Source: Kaistella antarctica
Lineage (GTDB): Bacteria > Bacteroidota > Bacteroidia > Flavobacteriales > Weeksellaceae
Assembly (NCBI RefSeq): GCF_900109615.1
Contig: NZ_FOIX01000002.1
Span: 372,001 to 436,000, forward strand
Length of the DNA: 64,000 nucleotides
Reading direction: 5' to 3'
Shown: positions 25,519 to 35,139 of the stretch, piece after piece
Numbering within the stretch: the first letter of the stretch is position 1
Layout of the letters: every line of letters starts with the position of its first letter
Translations under genes and position numbers: made by a program
Notes under the pieces: model-generated
Database searches by the model: none
What the model saw: the letters and a program-made list of their open reading frames with translations, nothing else
Told to the model about the DNA's origin: nothing

Positions 25519-27141
25519 ATGAAAAAATTAATTTCCATTTTATCGGTTTGTTTGTCAGTCGTTTTGATTGCGCAAAAAAACGCAGATCTTATTATCACTA
25601 ATGCAAAAATCTATACCGTCAATAAAAATTTTGATATTGCACAATCCATGGCGATTTCAAACGGGAAGATTATTGCCGTTGGAAAGTCTGCGGACATTCT
25701 TAAAAATTACACGTCTTCAAAAATTCAAGACATACAGGGAAAAACTGTATTTCCGGGTCTGATTGATGCGCACTGTCATTTTACAGGATACGCGACCGAT
25801 AAATGGAAATGTGAATTATGGGGAACTAAATCTTGGGATGAAATCGTGACCAAAATTTCTGAATATTCGAAAACCGCCCCAAAAGAATGGCTGTACGGAA
25901 GAAGTTGGGATCAAAATGATTGGCCAGTTAAAGAATTTCCTAATAAAGAAAAACTGGATCAATTATTTCCAAACCGTCCCGTTTATTTAAAAAGAATTGA
26001 TGGACATGCTGCCGTTGCAAATCAAAAAGCACTTGACATTGCTGGGATTACAAAAGATTCAAAAATTTTGGGTGGTGAAATTGAAGTTAAAAATGGTAAA
26101 CTGACGGGCATTTTAGTTGATAACGCCATGTTGTTGGTTGAAAAACACATTCCGGAAATTGAGGATAACGAGGCTATTCAGTATTTTGCAGATTTACAGA
26201 AAGAATGTTTTTCTTACGGATTAACTTCTCTTCACGATTGCGGAATTACAGAAAGAACTTTGGGACTTTTAGAAAAAGCTCAAACACAAAATCAATTACA
26301 AATGAAAATTTTTGCACTGATGGAAGACAATCCTGATTACTATGATCGCTGGGTAAAGAAAGGAAGATACACCAATAAAAACATTACAGTTGGCGGGTTT
26401 AAAGTTTATTCTGATGGTGCATTAGGTTCGCGGGGAGCTAATTTAATTCATGATTATTCAGATAAAAAAGGATGGAGAGGATTTCTTTTAAGCGAAAGAA
26501 CTCATTTCGAAAATTTAGCAAAGAAACTAAAGAATAGCGATTTGCAAATGTGTACGCATGCCATCGGAGATTCTGCAAATAGAACAATATTACAAATTTA
26601 TGGAGATGTTTTAGGGACGAAAAATGATCGACGATGGAGAATTGAACACGCGCAAATTGTCGATAAAAACGATTTCGATTTATTTGGTAAGTATGCAATT
26701 ATACCTTCTGTACAGCCGACTCATGCAACTTCAGATATGTATTGGGCGGAAGATCGGTTAGGAAAAGACCGTTTAAAATTTTCTTACGCGTACGAAGATT
26801 TATTGAAACAAAATGGTTGGCTACCTTTGGGAACCGACTTTCCGGTGGAGGAAATTAGTCCGCTAAAAACCTTCTATTCTGCGGTAGCTAGAAAAGATTC
26901 GAAACATTATCCTTCAAATGGATTTCAAAAAGAAAATGCTTTGAGCAGAGAACAGGCGATTCGTGGAATGACGATCTGGGCGGCAAAAGCTGCCTTCCAA
27001 GAAAATGAAATAGGAAGTTTGGAAGTAGGAAAGTCGGCAGATTTTATAATTGTCGATCAAGATTTAATGACCATTCCAGAAGTGAAAATTTTGGATACTA
27101 AAGTTTTGGAAACGTTCAGCAACGGCCAAAAAGTTTTCTAG
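25519..27141 (+). CDS. Exported amidohydrolase, YtcJ-like
   Basis: A 540-residue member of the metal-dependent amidohydrolase superfamily, YtcJ/LAF3 branch. A signal peptide ('LISILSVCLSVVLIAQK') suggests periplasmic location. The metal site His-x-His is in 'GLIDAHCHFTGYATD'. Later ligands are in 'TSLHDCG', 'MCTHAIGDSAN' and 'WRIEHAQIV', and 'LPLGTDFPVE' carries the terminal Asp. Substrates in this branch are poorly known (N-substituted formamides in one relative). It is embedded between two glycosyltransferase-like genes. Confidence 0.88.
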   Translation: MKKLISILSVCLSVVLIAQKNADLIITNAKIYTVNKNFDIAQSMAISNGKIIAVGKSADILKNYTSSKIQDIQGKTVFPGLIDAHCHFTGYATDKWKCELWGTKSWDEIVTKISEYSKTAPKEWLYGRSWDQNDWPVKEFPNKEKLDQLFPNRPVYLKRIDGHAAVANQKALDIAGITKDSKILGGEIEVKNGKLTGILVDNAMLLVEKHIPEIEDNEAIQYFADLQKECFSYGLTSLHDCGITERTLGLLEKAQTQNQLQMKIFALMEDNPDYYDRWVKKGRYTNKNITVGGFKVYSDGALGSRGANLIHDYSDKKGWRGFLLSERTHFENLAKKLKNSDLQMCTHAIGDSANRTILQIYGDVLGTKNDRRWRIEHAQIVDKNDFDLFGKYAIIPSVQPTHATSDMYWAEDRLGKDRLKFSYAYEDLLKQNGWLPLGTDFPVEEISPLKTFYSAVARKDSKHYPSNGFQKENALSREQAIRGMTIWAAKAAFQENEIGSLEVGKSADFIIVDQDLMTIPEVKILDTKVLETFSNGQKVF

Positions 27142-27153
27142 CTCAACTTCATT

Positions 27154-28206
27154 GTGAAAAAAGTCGCCTACATAGAACTCGATACTCACGCAGAAATTGC
27201 GCAGAATTTCATGGAGTTAATGCATGATTCAAAGGAGTTTGACGTTGATTACTATTTTTCCGAAGGAATTATTAAACAAATCGGTCAACATCATTCCAAT
27301 ATTCATTTAAGTGAAAGTACGGAATTGTTGAACCATTTGAATGAGCAAAAATATGATTTGATCATCATCGGAACGGCTCATCGGTATTTCAATTTATTTA
27401 AGGTAATTGCGGAGAAATACAACACTTCAATCATTGTTCATAATCTGAAATTTACTGAGATATCGCGATTTATGTTGTTTAAAAATATCTTTAAAAAAGA
27501 CTTTAAATATCGGTTGAAGCTTTGGTTGAAAGAAGAATTATTGTCCGCTCAAGATGTTTTTAAAAAGGCAAAAAATCTATTGGTTTTAGATGAAGGTTTA
27601 GTTCACGATAAAGTTACGTATCTACCCATTTTTTTCAATCAATACCACGAGCAGAACAAGTCGGGGATATTGACAATTGTAATTCCCGGTGCGGTATCGC
27701 AGCAAAGAAGAGATTACAAAAAAGTACTTCAAGAGCTGACTAACCATCAGCAACGTAATTCTGATAGATTGGTTCAAGTTATCTTTTTAGGAAAAGCGCA
27801 GGGAAAAGAACTTCGCTGGCTACAGCGTTTTGAACTGGAAAAATCTACAAATATTTCGATTAAATTTTTTAAGGAGAAAGTTTCACAAAACATTTTCGAT
27901 GACTGGATGAATAAAGCTGACGTTTTGTGGTGCCCAATTCAAAGGGAGACTGAGTTCTTCAGCAATAAAGAAATCTACGGTGAAACCAAAATGAGTGGTA
28001 ATATTGGTGATGCAATCAAGTATGGAATAATCGCCTTCTTTCCAGAAAGTTATCAATCAAATTTTGAGTTTATCATTAATGCAAATCAAAATTTTGGTCA
28101 AGAAATTTTTGGTATCAATCTAGAGAAATCTTATGATTTTCAAAAGGAATTTAACCGAAATAGAATAAGCAATCAACTTGAAAAAACCTTGACATCTTTA
28201 CTTTAA
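27154..28206 (+). CDS. GT-B-like putative glycosyltransferase (350 aa)
   Basis: A soluble protein with a two-Rossmann-like layout. The N-terminal half has 'YDLIIIGTAHRYFNLF' and the C-terminal half begins with 'LTIVIPGAVSQQRRDY', a beta-alpha start often seen in GT-B enzymes. 'ADVLWCPIQ' sits near the usual nucleotide-sugar site. No firm family motif is visible, so the call is tentative. The start is GTG at 27154, 12 bases after the amidohydrolase stop, pointing to one transcript with polA, the GT2 gene and the amidohydrolase. Confidence 0.6.
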   Translation: MKKVAYIELDTHAEIAQNFMELMHDSKEFDVDYYFSEGIIKQIGQHHSNIHLSESTELLNHLNEQKYDLIIIGTAHRYFNLFKVIAEKYNTSIIVHNLKFTEISRFMLFKNIFKKDFKYRLKLWLKEELLSAQDVFKKAKNLLVLDEGLVHDKVTYLPIFFNQYHEQNKSGILTIVIPGAVSQQRRDYKKVLQELTNHQQRNSDRLVQVIFLGKAQGKELRWLQRFELEKSTNISIKFFKEKVSQNIFDDWMNKADVLWCPIQRETEFFSNKEIYGETKMSGNIGDAIKYGIIAFFPESYQSNFEFIINANQNFGQEIFGINLEKSYDFQKEFNRNRISNQLEKTLTSLL

Positions 28207-28209
28207 ATT

Positions 28210-29688
28210 TTAAAATTTAAAGAGGCTTTTAAAGAATTTCTTATTCAAATAATTTTCAATTGGAAAAATTTTCATCACATGATTGGCTCCGAAAATAACG
28301 AGTAGCACAAAACCTGGTTTGTACAAGAGATTGAGCAAGTTGCTTTTTGTTACTGGAAACATAATCGCTAGTGTAATCGCCAATGTGCAGATGATCAGAA
28401 CATACATCATCTCGATTGTCAATGGAAATACCTTGAACTTGACGTAATTAAAATAAATTTTAATCATATTGAATAAAGTCAGCGAAATCGCTGTGGCCAT
28501 TGCAATTCCAATAATTCCAAACTGTGTTTTTGTTAAAAATAGATAGTTGAGTACAATAGTTGTGATCGCTAAAAACAGCATGATTACAATGTTGAATCGA
28601 TAATGTTTGGAGAGTGAAATGATGTGACCATTAAATCCTGTGGCTAAATCGAAAATCATGGCGATTCCTAGAATCCAAACAACAGGTTCAGCTTGCCGTA
28701 ATTGTTCGCCGTTTTTGATGAAAGTAGTTAGATAGGGGAAGCCAACTAAGATGCACGAAAAAAGAACTGCTCCCAGAAAAAATAAGGTTAATGATGTTTT
28801 TTTATGGAATCGGTCGAGCTCTTCAAATTCTCCTTCAGCAATCGTTTTGTTGATAATCGGCGCAGATATATTGAACAATCCCATTTGTGGAATCAGCGTG
28901 AACGAGAGAATAGATAAGATGATGCTGTAAACCCCATTCTCCTCAAAATTCAAAAACTCTCCAATCATAAAATTGTCTACTCTGAAGGCGATATAATTTC
29001 CAATATTTCCTAAAAAACCGTAGAAACTGTAGTTAAGAACTTCTTTCCAGAGCCGATCTGTCCGGATATAATCGGTACTAAAATCGGGTTTGATTTTTTC
29101 GAGCTTGTTGGCGTAAAAAATATAGCCGACAAATGATAAAATAAACATTCCCAGGAAAAATCCATAGGACCCTTTTTCCGAAACACCTAAAAAGAAGAAG
29201 AGCGAGAAGGCGCCGAGATTTGCAATTTTCGGGAAGATATTCTCAAAAATGTTGGGAACAACAATCCTTTTGAAGTTAGATATGTATTTATTAAAAATGG
29301 CCGATAGACCCATTACCAGAATTAATGGTAGAATTAAAAGTTTCATTTTCCACAACTGCAAACTTTTAAACTGAGGAAAAAAATGGAAGAAAAGAAAGAA
29401 TAAAACGCAGAATAATAGGAAATTAAATAAAATCCCAACCAAAGAAAGCCACAGGAAATTTTGATTCTTACCATCTTTTTGGGTTTGATGGAAAAACTTA
29501 ACGTTAGAAAAAGAAAGTCCAAAAACTACGATGGGCAAAAGCATTTCGGCCGTCGGCATAATGTAGCGTAACTTTCCGTAGAACTCCATATCGTACGGGA
29601 AAATGAAGATCGCTGAAATGGTTCCGAGTAAAAAACCGAAATATCCGATTAAAGAATATTTAAAACCCTGACGTGCTACAACGCTCAT
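28210..29688 (-). CDS. Polysaccharide/oligosaccharide flippase (MOP superfamily)
   Basis: A 492-residue protein of roughly 12-14 hydrophobic segments with the Wzx/MurJ-like N-terminus 'GFKYSLIGYFGFLLGTISAI'. Such proteins move lipid-linked glycans across the inner membrane. It is convergent with the GT-B-like gene (three bases between stops), so these may form a glycan-building neighbourhood read from both strands. It has its own probable promoter about 140 bases upstream (-7 box at 29830-29838 on the minus strand). Confidence 0.85.
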   Translation of the reverse strand: MSVVARQGFKYSLIGYFGFLLGTISAIFIFPYDMEFYGKLRYIMPTAEMLLPIVVFGLSFSNVKFFHQTQKDGKNQNFLWLSLVGILFNFLLFCVLFFLFFHFFPQFKSLQLWKMKLLILPLILVMGLSAIFNKYISNFKRIVVPNIFENIFPKIANLGAFSLFFFLGVSEKGSYGFFLGMFILSFVGYIFYANKLEKIKPDFSTDYIRTDRLWKEVLNYSFYGFLGNIGNYIAFRVDNFMIGEFLNFEENGVYSIILSILSFTLIPQMGLFNISAPIINKTIAEGEFEELDRFHKKTSLTLFFLGAVLFSCILVGFPYLTTFIKNGEQLRQAEPVVWILGIAMIFDLATGFNGHIISLSKHYRFNIVIMLFLAITTIVLNYLFLTKTQFGIIGIAMATAISLTLFNMIKIYFNYVKFKVFPLTIEMMYVLIICTLAITLAIMFPVTKSNLLNLLYKPGFVLLVIFGANHVMKIFPIENYLNKKFFKSLFKF

Positions 29689-29829
29689 TGTTTAGTGGTT
29701 TTGAAGGAATTGACGAATTTTTTGAGGACGAAATTTTGACCCATATTTTTATGATGATGGAAAATAGTTTTAAAATAGAGTTCGGTAGTAAATTTCTAAA
29801 TCATCCAATTTATTTTCAAATTCAAGAAA

Positions 29830-29838
29830 GCAAAGATA
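29830..29838 (-). promoter_or_regulatory. Putative -7 box of the flippase gene
   Basis: Read on the minus strand this is TATCTTTGC, an exact match to TAnnTTTGY. No clear TTG at the usual spacing. It gives a leader of about 140 bases. The rest of 29689-29978 shows no gene or repeat. Confidence 0.4.
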
Positions 29839-29978
29839 GTAAAATATGTTAAATAAATGTTAAAATGATGACATAGAACGAAATTGTTTGAGGTTAAGAA
29901 GGTTTTGTTTTACATTTAACAATTAATGAAAAAACGTCTATATAGTAGATTTAGACTTCATTATTTTATCTAAATATT

Positions 29979-31619
29979 ATGAAAAAAATTCTTCTTCTCG
30001 TCGGCTTCAGTTTGTTGACTTCTTGCGTTGCTGTTAAAAATACCCAAGAAAAACCTTTCATTTGGGAAGGAGCCAATGTTTATTTCCTTTTAACCGACCG
30101 CTTTAAAAATGGTGATCCTGCAAATGACATTAATTTTAACAGAACAGAGAAGGCGGCCGTTCTACGAGGTTTCGAAGGTGGCGATCTGAGAGGAGTTATT
30201 CAGAAAATTGACGATAATTATTTTTCTAATTTAGGTATCAATGCGATTTGGATGACGCCTGTCGTGGAGCAAATTCACGGTGCAACCAATGAAGGAACGG
30301 GAAATACCTATGGTTTTCATGGTTATTGGACCAAAGACTGGACGGCACTCGATCCCAATTTCGGAACAAAAAACGACCTCAAAGAATTGGTGGAAAAAGC
30401 CCATAAAAAAGGAATCCGTATTGTTTTAGATGCAGTCATTAATCATACGGGTCCAGTTACAGAAATGGATGCAGTTTACCCAAATTCCTGGGTGCGGACT
30501 TCTCCAACTTGCAATTATCAAAATTACCAAAACACGACCGCTTGTACTTTGGTAGCAAATCTTCCCGATATTCTAACCGAATCAAATGAAGCGGCAGAAC
30601 TTCCACAAATGCTTGTTGACAAGTGGAAGAAGGAAGGAAAGTATGAGGTCGAAATGAAATCACTCGAGGCCTTTTTTGCAAGAACAGGTTATCCTCGTGC
30701 GCCGAAATATTACATTATGAAATGGCTCGCCGATTATGTCCAAGAGTACGGAATTGACGGTTATCGGGTTGATACGGTTAAACATACCAATGAAGATGTT
30801 TGGAAAGATTTCCAAAAAATATGTCAGGAATCTTTTGATATTTACAAAAGAAACAATCCAACTATAGTACTCGACAATAATTTATTTTTCACCGTTGGCG
30901 AAGTTTATGGCTACGGAATTTCACAAAAACAGAATTACGATTTTGGTGATAGAAAAGTGAATTACTATCAGAACGGATTTAAGTCGTTGATCAATTTTGA
31001 TTTTAAAGGAGATGCCAACAAATCATATGAAGAATTATTTTCTCAGTATTCAAACCAGTTAAATTCTGATCTGAATGGCAAAACGGTGATGAATTACTTG
31101 ACTTCCCATGATGATGGTTCGCCATTTGACAAAGACCGAGAAAGAACCTACGAAGCAGGAACTAAATTACTATTATCGCCCGGAATTTCCCAGGTTTATT
31201 ATGGAGATGAAACGGCAAGAACTTTAACAGTTTCAGGTGCAGAAGGTGATGCTAATCTTCGTTCAAATATGAACTGGAGCGAGGTAGAGAATAATCCAAT
31301 CACTTTACAGTTGCTTACGCATTATCAGAAATTAGGAAAATTCAGAGCGAATCATCCCGCAGTTGGGGCTGGAGTTCACCAAATGATTTCTAACAAACCT
31401 TATTACTTTTCCAGAATTTTGACGAAAGGAAATTTCACCGATAAAGTAATCATCGGCCTTGATATAAAGGAGAAATTGAAAGAAGTGAATGTAGCAGGAG
31501 TTTTTGCGGAAGGAGATCAGGTAAGAGATTTTTACTCAGCAGCAACAATGCCTGTGATTAAGGGGAAGGTTTCCTTTTCTTCGAATTCAAACATTGTTCT
31601 TTTAGAAAAAATAAATTAA
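29979..31619 (+). CDS. Alpha-amylase-family glycoside hydrolase (GH13) lipoprotein
   Basis: A 546-residue lipoprotein (lipobox 'LLTSCVAVKN', Cys16) with a GH13 barrel: 'VYFLLTDRFKNGDPAND', 'DAVINHTG', nucleophile Asp in 'DGYRVDTVKHTNED', acid/base Glu in 'FTVGEVYGYG' and the third acid in 'YLTSHDDGSPFD'. It likely cuts alpha-1,4-glucans at the cell surface or in the periplasm. There are no SusC/D partners nearby, so it is not in a classic utilisation locus. The next gene follows after one base. Confidence 0.93.
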   Translation: MKKILLLVGFSLLTSCVAVKNTQEKPFIWEGANVYFLLTDRFKNGDPANDINFNRTEKAAVLRGFEGGDLRGVIQKIDDNYFSNLGINAIWMTPVVEQIHGATNEGTGNTYGFHGYWTKDWTALDPNFGTKNDLKELVEKAHKKGIRIVLDAVINHTGPVTEMDAVYPNSWVRTSPTCNYQNYQNTTACTLVANLPDILTESNEAAELPQMLVDKWKKEGKYEVEMKSLEAFFARTGYPRAPKYYIMKWLADYVQEYGIDGYRVDTVKHTNEDVWKDFQKICQESFDIYKRNNPTIVLDNNLFFTVGEVYGYGISQKQNYDFGDRKVNYYQNGFKSLINFDFKGDANKSYEELFSQYSNQLNSDLNGKTVMNYLTSHDDGSPFDKDRERTYEAGTKLLLSPGISQVYYGDETARTLTVSGAEGDANLRSNMNWSEVENNPITLQLLTHYQKLGKFRANHPAVGAGVHQMISNKPYYFSRILTKGNFTDKVIIGLDIKEKLKEVNVAGVFAEGDQVRDFYSAATMPVIKGKVSFSSNSNIVLLEKIN

Positions 31620-31620
31620 A

Positions 31621-32145
31621 ATGAGAAAGTTTACAATATTCGTCTTAGCCTTATTTTCAGGAATAGTTTTTTCTCAAAAGGTTCCTGAAATCAACAAAGT
31701 AGAATTTTCAAATGAGGCTTTAAATCAAAAAATCACTTCCCTAGAAGGTAAGAAGTTTTCTATTTCTGAGGTGATTAAAAAACATGAAGGCAGAATTCTT
31801 ATCATTGATTTTTGGGCGAGTTGGTGCCAAGACTGTATCTTGGCGCTTCCGGCTACAAAAGAGTTAAAGGAGAAAAATCCTGAACTCGATTTCGTTTATT
31901 TTTCTCTAGATCGATCATATGAACAATGGAAAAGAGGTTTGGCAAAATATAATATTACCGATCAGGAAAACTATTGGTTTGATGAAGGCTGGAAAAATAG
32001 TTTCAATAATTACATTGATTTGAACTGGGTGCCGCGATTTATGGTCATCGATCAGACTGGAAAAATCGCTAAGTATTATTCAATTCATCCTAGTGATCCA
32101 GAGATTCAGAAGACGATTAATGAACTCAAGCTGAAAACTCTTTAA
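31621..32145 (+). CDS. Exported thioredoxin-like (TlpA/ResA-type) protein
   Basis: A 174-residue protein with signal peptide ('FTIFVLALFSGIVFSQ') and a thioredoxin fold. Its active site is Trp-Cys-Gln-Asp-Cys ('IIDFWASWCQDCILALPA'), with cis-Pro region 'LNWVPRFMVIDQTG'. Periplasmic members reduce disulfides or help cytochrome c and cell-surface protein maturation. It is coupled to the amylase gene, so it could keep that lipoprotein or its partners in the right redox state, though this is only inferred from position. Confidence 0.88.
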   Translation: MRKFTIFVLALFSGIVFSQKVPEINKVEFSNEALNQKITSLEGKKFSISEVIKKHEGRILIIDFWASWCQDCILALPATKELKEKNPELDFVYFSLDRSYEQWKRGLAKYNITDQENYWFDEGWKNSFNNYIDLNWVPRFMVIDQTGKIAKYYSIHPSDPEIQKTINELKLKTL

Positions 32146-32807
32146 CTAAAAGGCAATTCCAAAAAATCATTTAAAGGTTTAATGCTTTTGAATATTTTTG
32201 CAAAAGTTTTAGAGGCATTTTTATCCAGGAGCTGTTCATCAGAAATCGGATGACTCACCGTAAAACTTTTTAGTTTAAGATATTCTGCCATTGGATGTTC
32301 TTTGTCGTAACCGGTCGGAACTCTTTGCAATTTATGCTCTACACTCAAGCCACGAAAATAATTTCTAAAATCTTTTTGATTTAAAATTTTCAGAAAATCT
32401 TCACCACTCGCGGCTATTTCTTTTCTAATTTCTTTTAGATCTGCGGGTTCAGGCTGATAAATTCCACCTGCCACAAATGATTTTCCAGGTTCGATATGTA
32501 AATAGTAGCCAGATGTTTTCTTGCCTTTCTTCATTCCTAAACTTGCACCGAAATGTTTTTTGTAAGGTGTTTTATTTTTAGAAAACCGAATATCTCGATA
32601 AATTCTGAAGATCGCTTTCTTGGGATCAATCTTTAAAATCTCTTCATCAAATGCTGAAATCTCCTGAATTAAACTTTCGATGAATAGTTCTACGTCATCT
32701 TTTCCTGCCAAGTAAAGATCTTTATTTTCATTAAACCATTCTCGGTTATTGTTTTTCTCTAAGGTTTTTAGAAATTGAAGGGTAGAGGGATGAATTGATG
32801 AAGTCAT
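32142..32807 (-). CDS. DUF2461 family protein
   Basis: A 221-residue protein matching the DUF2461 family: N-terminal 'LKTLEKNNNREWFNENKDLY', the conserved 'AIFRIYRDIRFSKNKTPYKK' and 'SGYYLHIEPGKSFVAGGIYQ'. There is no signal peptide, so it is cytoplasmic. The biochemical role is unknown in the family. Its stop overlaps the end of the convergent thioredoxin-like gene by four bases. Confidence 0.9.
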   Translation of the reverse strand: MTSSIHPSTLQFLKTLEKNNNREWFNENKDLYLAGKDDVELFIESLIQEISAFDEEILKIDPKKAIFRIYRDIRFSKNKTPYKKHFGASLGMKKGKKTSGYYLHIEPGKSFVAGGIYQPEPADLKEIRKEIAASGEDFLKILNQKDFRNYFRGLSVEHKLQRVPTGYDKEHPMAEYLKLKSFTVSHPISDEQLLDKNASKTFAKIFKSIKPLNDFLELPFS

Positions 32808-32919
32808 TTTTGTGGAATTTAGTCAAATTTAAAAAAAATAAAAACAACTTAAAAACGCACCCTTTCATTATTAACATTAATTTAATAAACAGCCCTTATA
32901 ATTATCAAAAACAAAAACG

Positions 32920-32927
32920 TATCTTTG
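32920..32927 (+). promoter_or_regulatory. Putative -7 box of the DEAD-box helicase gene
   Basis: TATCTTTG followed by C, 26 bases before the ATG. No convincing TTG upstream. Confidence 0.35.
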
Positions 32928-32953
32928 CACCCAATTTATAGACGATCTTTTAC

Positions 32954-34759
32954 ATGAATTTATTTACGGAGACCAATCTAAGCCCTGAAGTTTTACAGGC
33001 AGTTGGCGAACTGGGCTTTGTAAGCCCAACAGAAATCCAAAAACAGACTATTCCTTTTATCTCTACAGATACACGCGATCTAATCGCACTTGCGCAGACG
33101 GGGACAGGCAAAACAGCAGCGTTTACGCTTCCGATTTTGGATATGATTGACGACGGGAGTCGCAAAATCCAATTATTGGTGCTTTGTCCAACCAGAGAAC
33201 TTTGTTTGCAAATTACCAAAGACATTATCAATTACTCGAAATACTTGAAAAACATCAAAACTACAGCGGTTTATGGTGGTAGCAGTATTACTGACCAAAT
33301 CAGATCTCTTCGCGAGAAACCACAAATTATTGTGGGAACTCCAGGAAGGGTTATTGACTTGATTAACAGAAAGGTCCTTGACTTTTCGGCAATTCAGTGG
33401 TTAATTCTTGATGAAGCTGATGAAATGTTATCAATGGGTTTCAAAGAAGATTTGGCAACAATTCTACGTGAAACTCCAGAAACGAAACAAACTCTTTTGT
33501 TCTCGGCGACGATGAATAAAGAGGTTGAACGAATTTCTAAAAATTATTTAACGAACCCGCACCGTATTGTGGTTGGTTCTTTAAATGAGGTTAAGAAAAA
33601 TATCAAGCACGAATATTACGTGGTTGGTTACAGAAACAAAAAAGAAGCTTTGAAAAGATTGATTGATGCAAATCCAAATCAATACTCGATTCTTTTCTGT
33701 CGTACCCGTATGGAAACTCAGGAAGTCGCAGACTTTTTGATGCAAAATGGTTATGCTGCTGATGCACTTCACGGTGATTTATCGCAGGCACAACGTGATA
33801 CGGTGATGAAAAAATTCCGTTTGAAAAATATCGATATTTTAGTTGCGACTGATGTTGCGGCGAGAGGTTTAGATGTTGATTCATTAACACACGTTATTCA
33901 CTTCTCTTTACCAGATGATCCAGAAGTATTTGTTCACCGTAGTGGTCGTACAGGTCGTGCTGGGAAAGATGGGATTTCAATTTCTTTAATTAAACCTGAA
34001 GAATCAAGAAAATTAAAGCAGATTAAACAATCTACTAAGATTGAAATCGTAGAGAAGAAAATTCCAACTGGAAAAGTAATTATCGAAGCTCAGGTTGCTG
34101 GTGTTTTTGAAAAATTATTTACGGAACATGAAAATCTTGTTGAATTCGACGATGAGTTGATTCCCGATTTATCCGCTTTTACCAAAGAAGAATTGGTTCA
34201 CCAAATGCTACAATTGCAGTTGAGAGACATGGCGCTTTATTATAAAGATAAAGACGATTTGGTTGATCAAAAATTCAGCGAAGATAGAGGAGGCGACCGA
34301 GGTAGAGATCGTGGCAGAGACCGCGATGGTAGAGGGAGAGACCGCGATAGAGGCGACCGAAGAGATAGCGGAAGCAGAGACGGCGGAAACCGATTCAGCA
34401 ATAACCGCGATGGTGGAAGCCGTGATTTCGGACGTGACGGTGGAAACCGTGATTCTAGAGATAGAGATGGTGGAAACAGAGGTGAATCTAGAGATAGAAA
34501 ACCAAGAAGAAATAGTGAAGACATGGTTCGATTTTTCTTTAATTTAGGAAAAAGAGACAATTTGAAAAAAATTGACATGTTGGAAATCATCAACAAATCA
34601 ACTGAAAAATCTAGAAAAAGACCAGATATCGGTAATATCGAGATTTTAGAAAAATTCTCTTTCTTTGAAGTGGAAAAATCATTTAAAGACGAAGTTCTTA
34701 AAGGATTAGAAACTCAGAAATTTAAAGGTAAAGACATGAGAGCTGAAGAATCTAACTAA
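32954..34759 (+). CDS. DEAD-box RNA helicase with RG/RD-rich linker and DbpA-type RNA-binding domain
   Basis: A 601-residue helicase: 'ALAQTGTGKTAAF' (Walker A), 'VLCPTREL', 'VGTPGRVIDL', 'LILDEADEML', 'FSATMN', 'VATDVAARGLDVD' and 'HRSGRTGRAGKDG'. After the core, about residues 444-519 are an Arg/Asp/Gly repeat region. The end (about 523-601, 'VRFFFNLGKRDNLKKIDML') resembles the DbpA/CsdA RNA-binding domain. It probably remodels rRNA or mRNA during ribosome assembly or cold stress. The repeat region gives long antisense frames that are not genes. Confidence 0.95.
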   Translation: MNLFTETNLSPEVLQAVGELGFVSPTEIQKQTIPFISTDTRDLIALAQTGTGKTAAFTLPILDMIDDGSRKIQLLVLCPTRELCLQITKDIINYSKYLKNIKTTAVYGGSSITDQIRSLREKPQIIVGTPGRVIDLINRKVLDFSAIQWLILDEADEMLSMGFKEDLATILRETPETKQTLLFSATMNKEVERISKNYLTNPHRIVVGSLNEVKKNIKHEYYVVGYRNKKEALKRLIDANPNQYSILFCRTRMETQEVADFLMQNGYAADALHGDLSQAQRDTVMKKFRLKNIDILVATDVAARGLDVDSLTHVIHFSLPDDPEVFVHRSGRTGRAGKDGISISLIKPEESRKLKQIKQSTKIEIVEKKIPTGKVIIEAQVAGVFEKLFTEHENLVEFDDELIPDLSAFTKEELVHQMLQLQLRDMALYYKDKDDLVDQKFSEDRGGDRGRDRGRDRDGRGRDRDRGDRRDSGSRDGGNRFSNNRDGGSRDFGRDGGNRDSRDRDGGNRGESRDRKPRRNSEDMVRFFFNLGKRDNLKKIDMLEIINKSTEKSRKRPDIGNIEILEKFSFFEVEKSFKDEVLKGLETQKFKGKDMRAEESN

Positions 34760-34787
34760 TTTTTTCAAATTCATATCTCATTTATAC

Positions 34788-34816
34788 AATCCCACTTTTT
34801 TAGTGGGATTTTTTGT
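34788..34816 (+). terminator. Intrinsic terminator after the helicase
   Basis: 9-bp stem AATCCCACT / AGTGGGATT, T-rich loop, then TTTT and G. Its right side GGGATTTTTTGTTA (34805-34818) recurs at 35469-35482. Confidence 0.85.
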
Positions 34817-34926
34817 TATAAAATCATTTATTTTAGACAATGTACGCTAAGATGTATATATTTAACATTACAGGAGATAGATTGATGAATTTCAATATTT
34901 TGCATAACTTTGATAAAAATAATAAA

Positions 34927-35139
34927 ATGGAAAATCTCATCGTAATTCCTGAAAATGAAAAACAACTGTCATTAGTAAAAGAATTGCTGCAGGAAATGAA
35001 AATAAAATACAAAATCGAAAAGTCTTCCAAGCTAGAGGTGAAAGACGTTTTGGCTTTGAAGATTGAAAAAGCTCGTGAGGAAATGGAAAAAGGAGAATTG
35101 GTCACAGTTGATCCACATCATCTATGGGAAAGTATATAA
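34927..35139 (+). CDS. Antitoxin of a YoeB-type toxin-antitoxin pair
   Basis: A small acidic protein of about 70 residues if started at ATG 34927 ('MENLIVIPENEKQLSLVKEL'), which I prefer. The frame is open to an ATG at 34840, giving 99 residues, but the extra N-terminus looks like leader sequence. It is helical and charged. Its C-terminus overlaps the toxin gene by 16 bases. It lacks a recognisable Phd/YefM DNA-binding motif, so the antitoxin family is uncertain and the call rests mainly on the toxin next to it. Confidence 0.7.
   Translation: MENLIVIPENEKQLSLVKELLQEMKIKYKIEKSSKLEVKDVLALKIEKAREEMEKGELVTVDPHHLWESI

Noticed and set aside
34267-34596. Long open frames on both strands over the Arg/Asp/Gly repeat region of the helicase
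   Set aside because: They come from the biased codon composition of the RG/RD-rich linker (Ser/Pro/Leu-rich on the other strand), not from separate genes.
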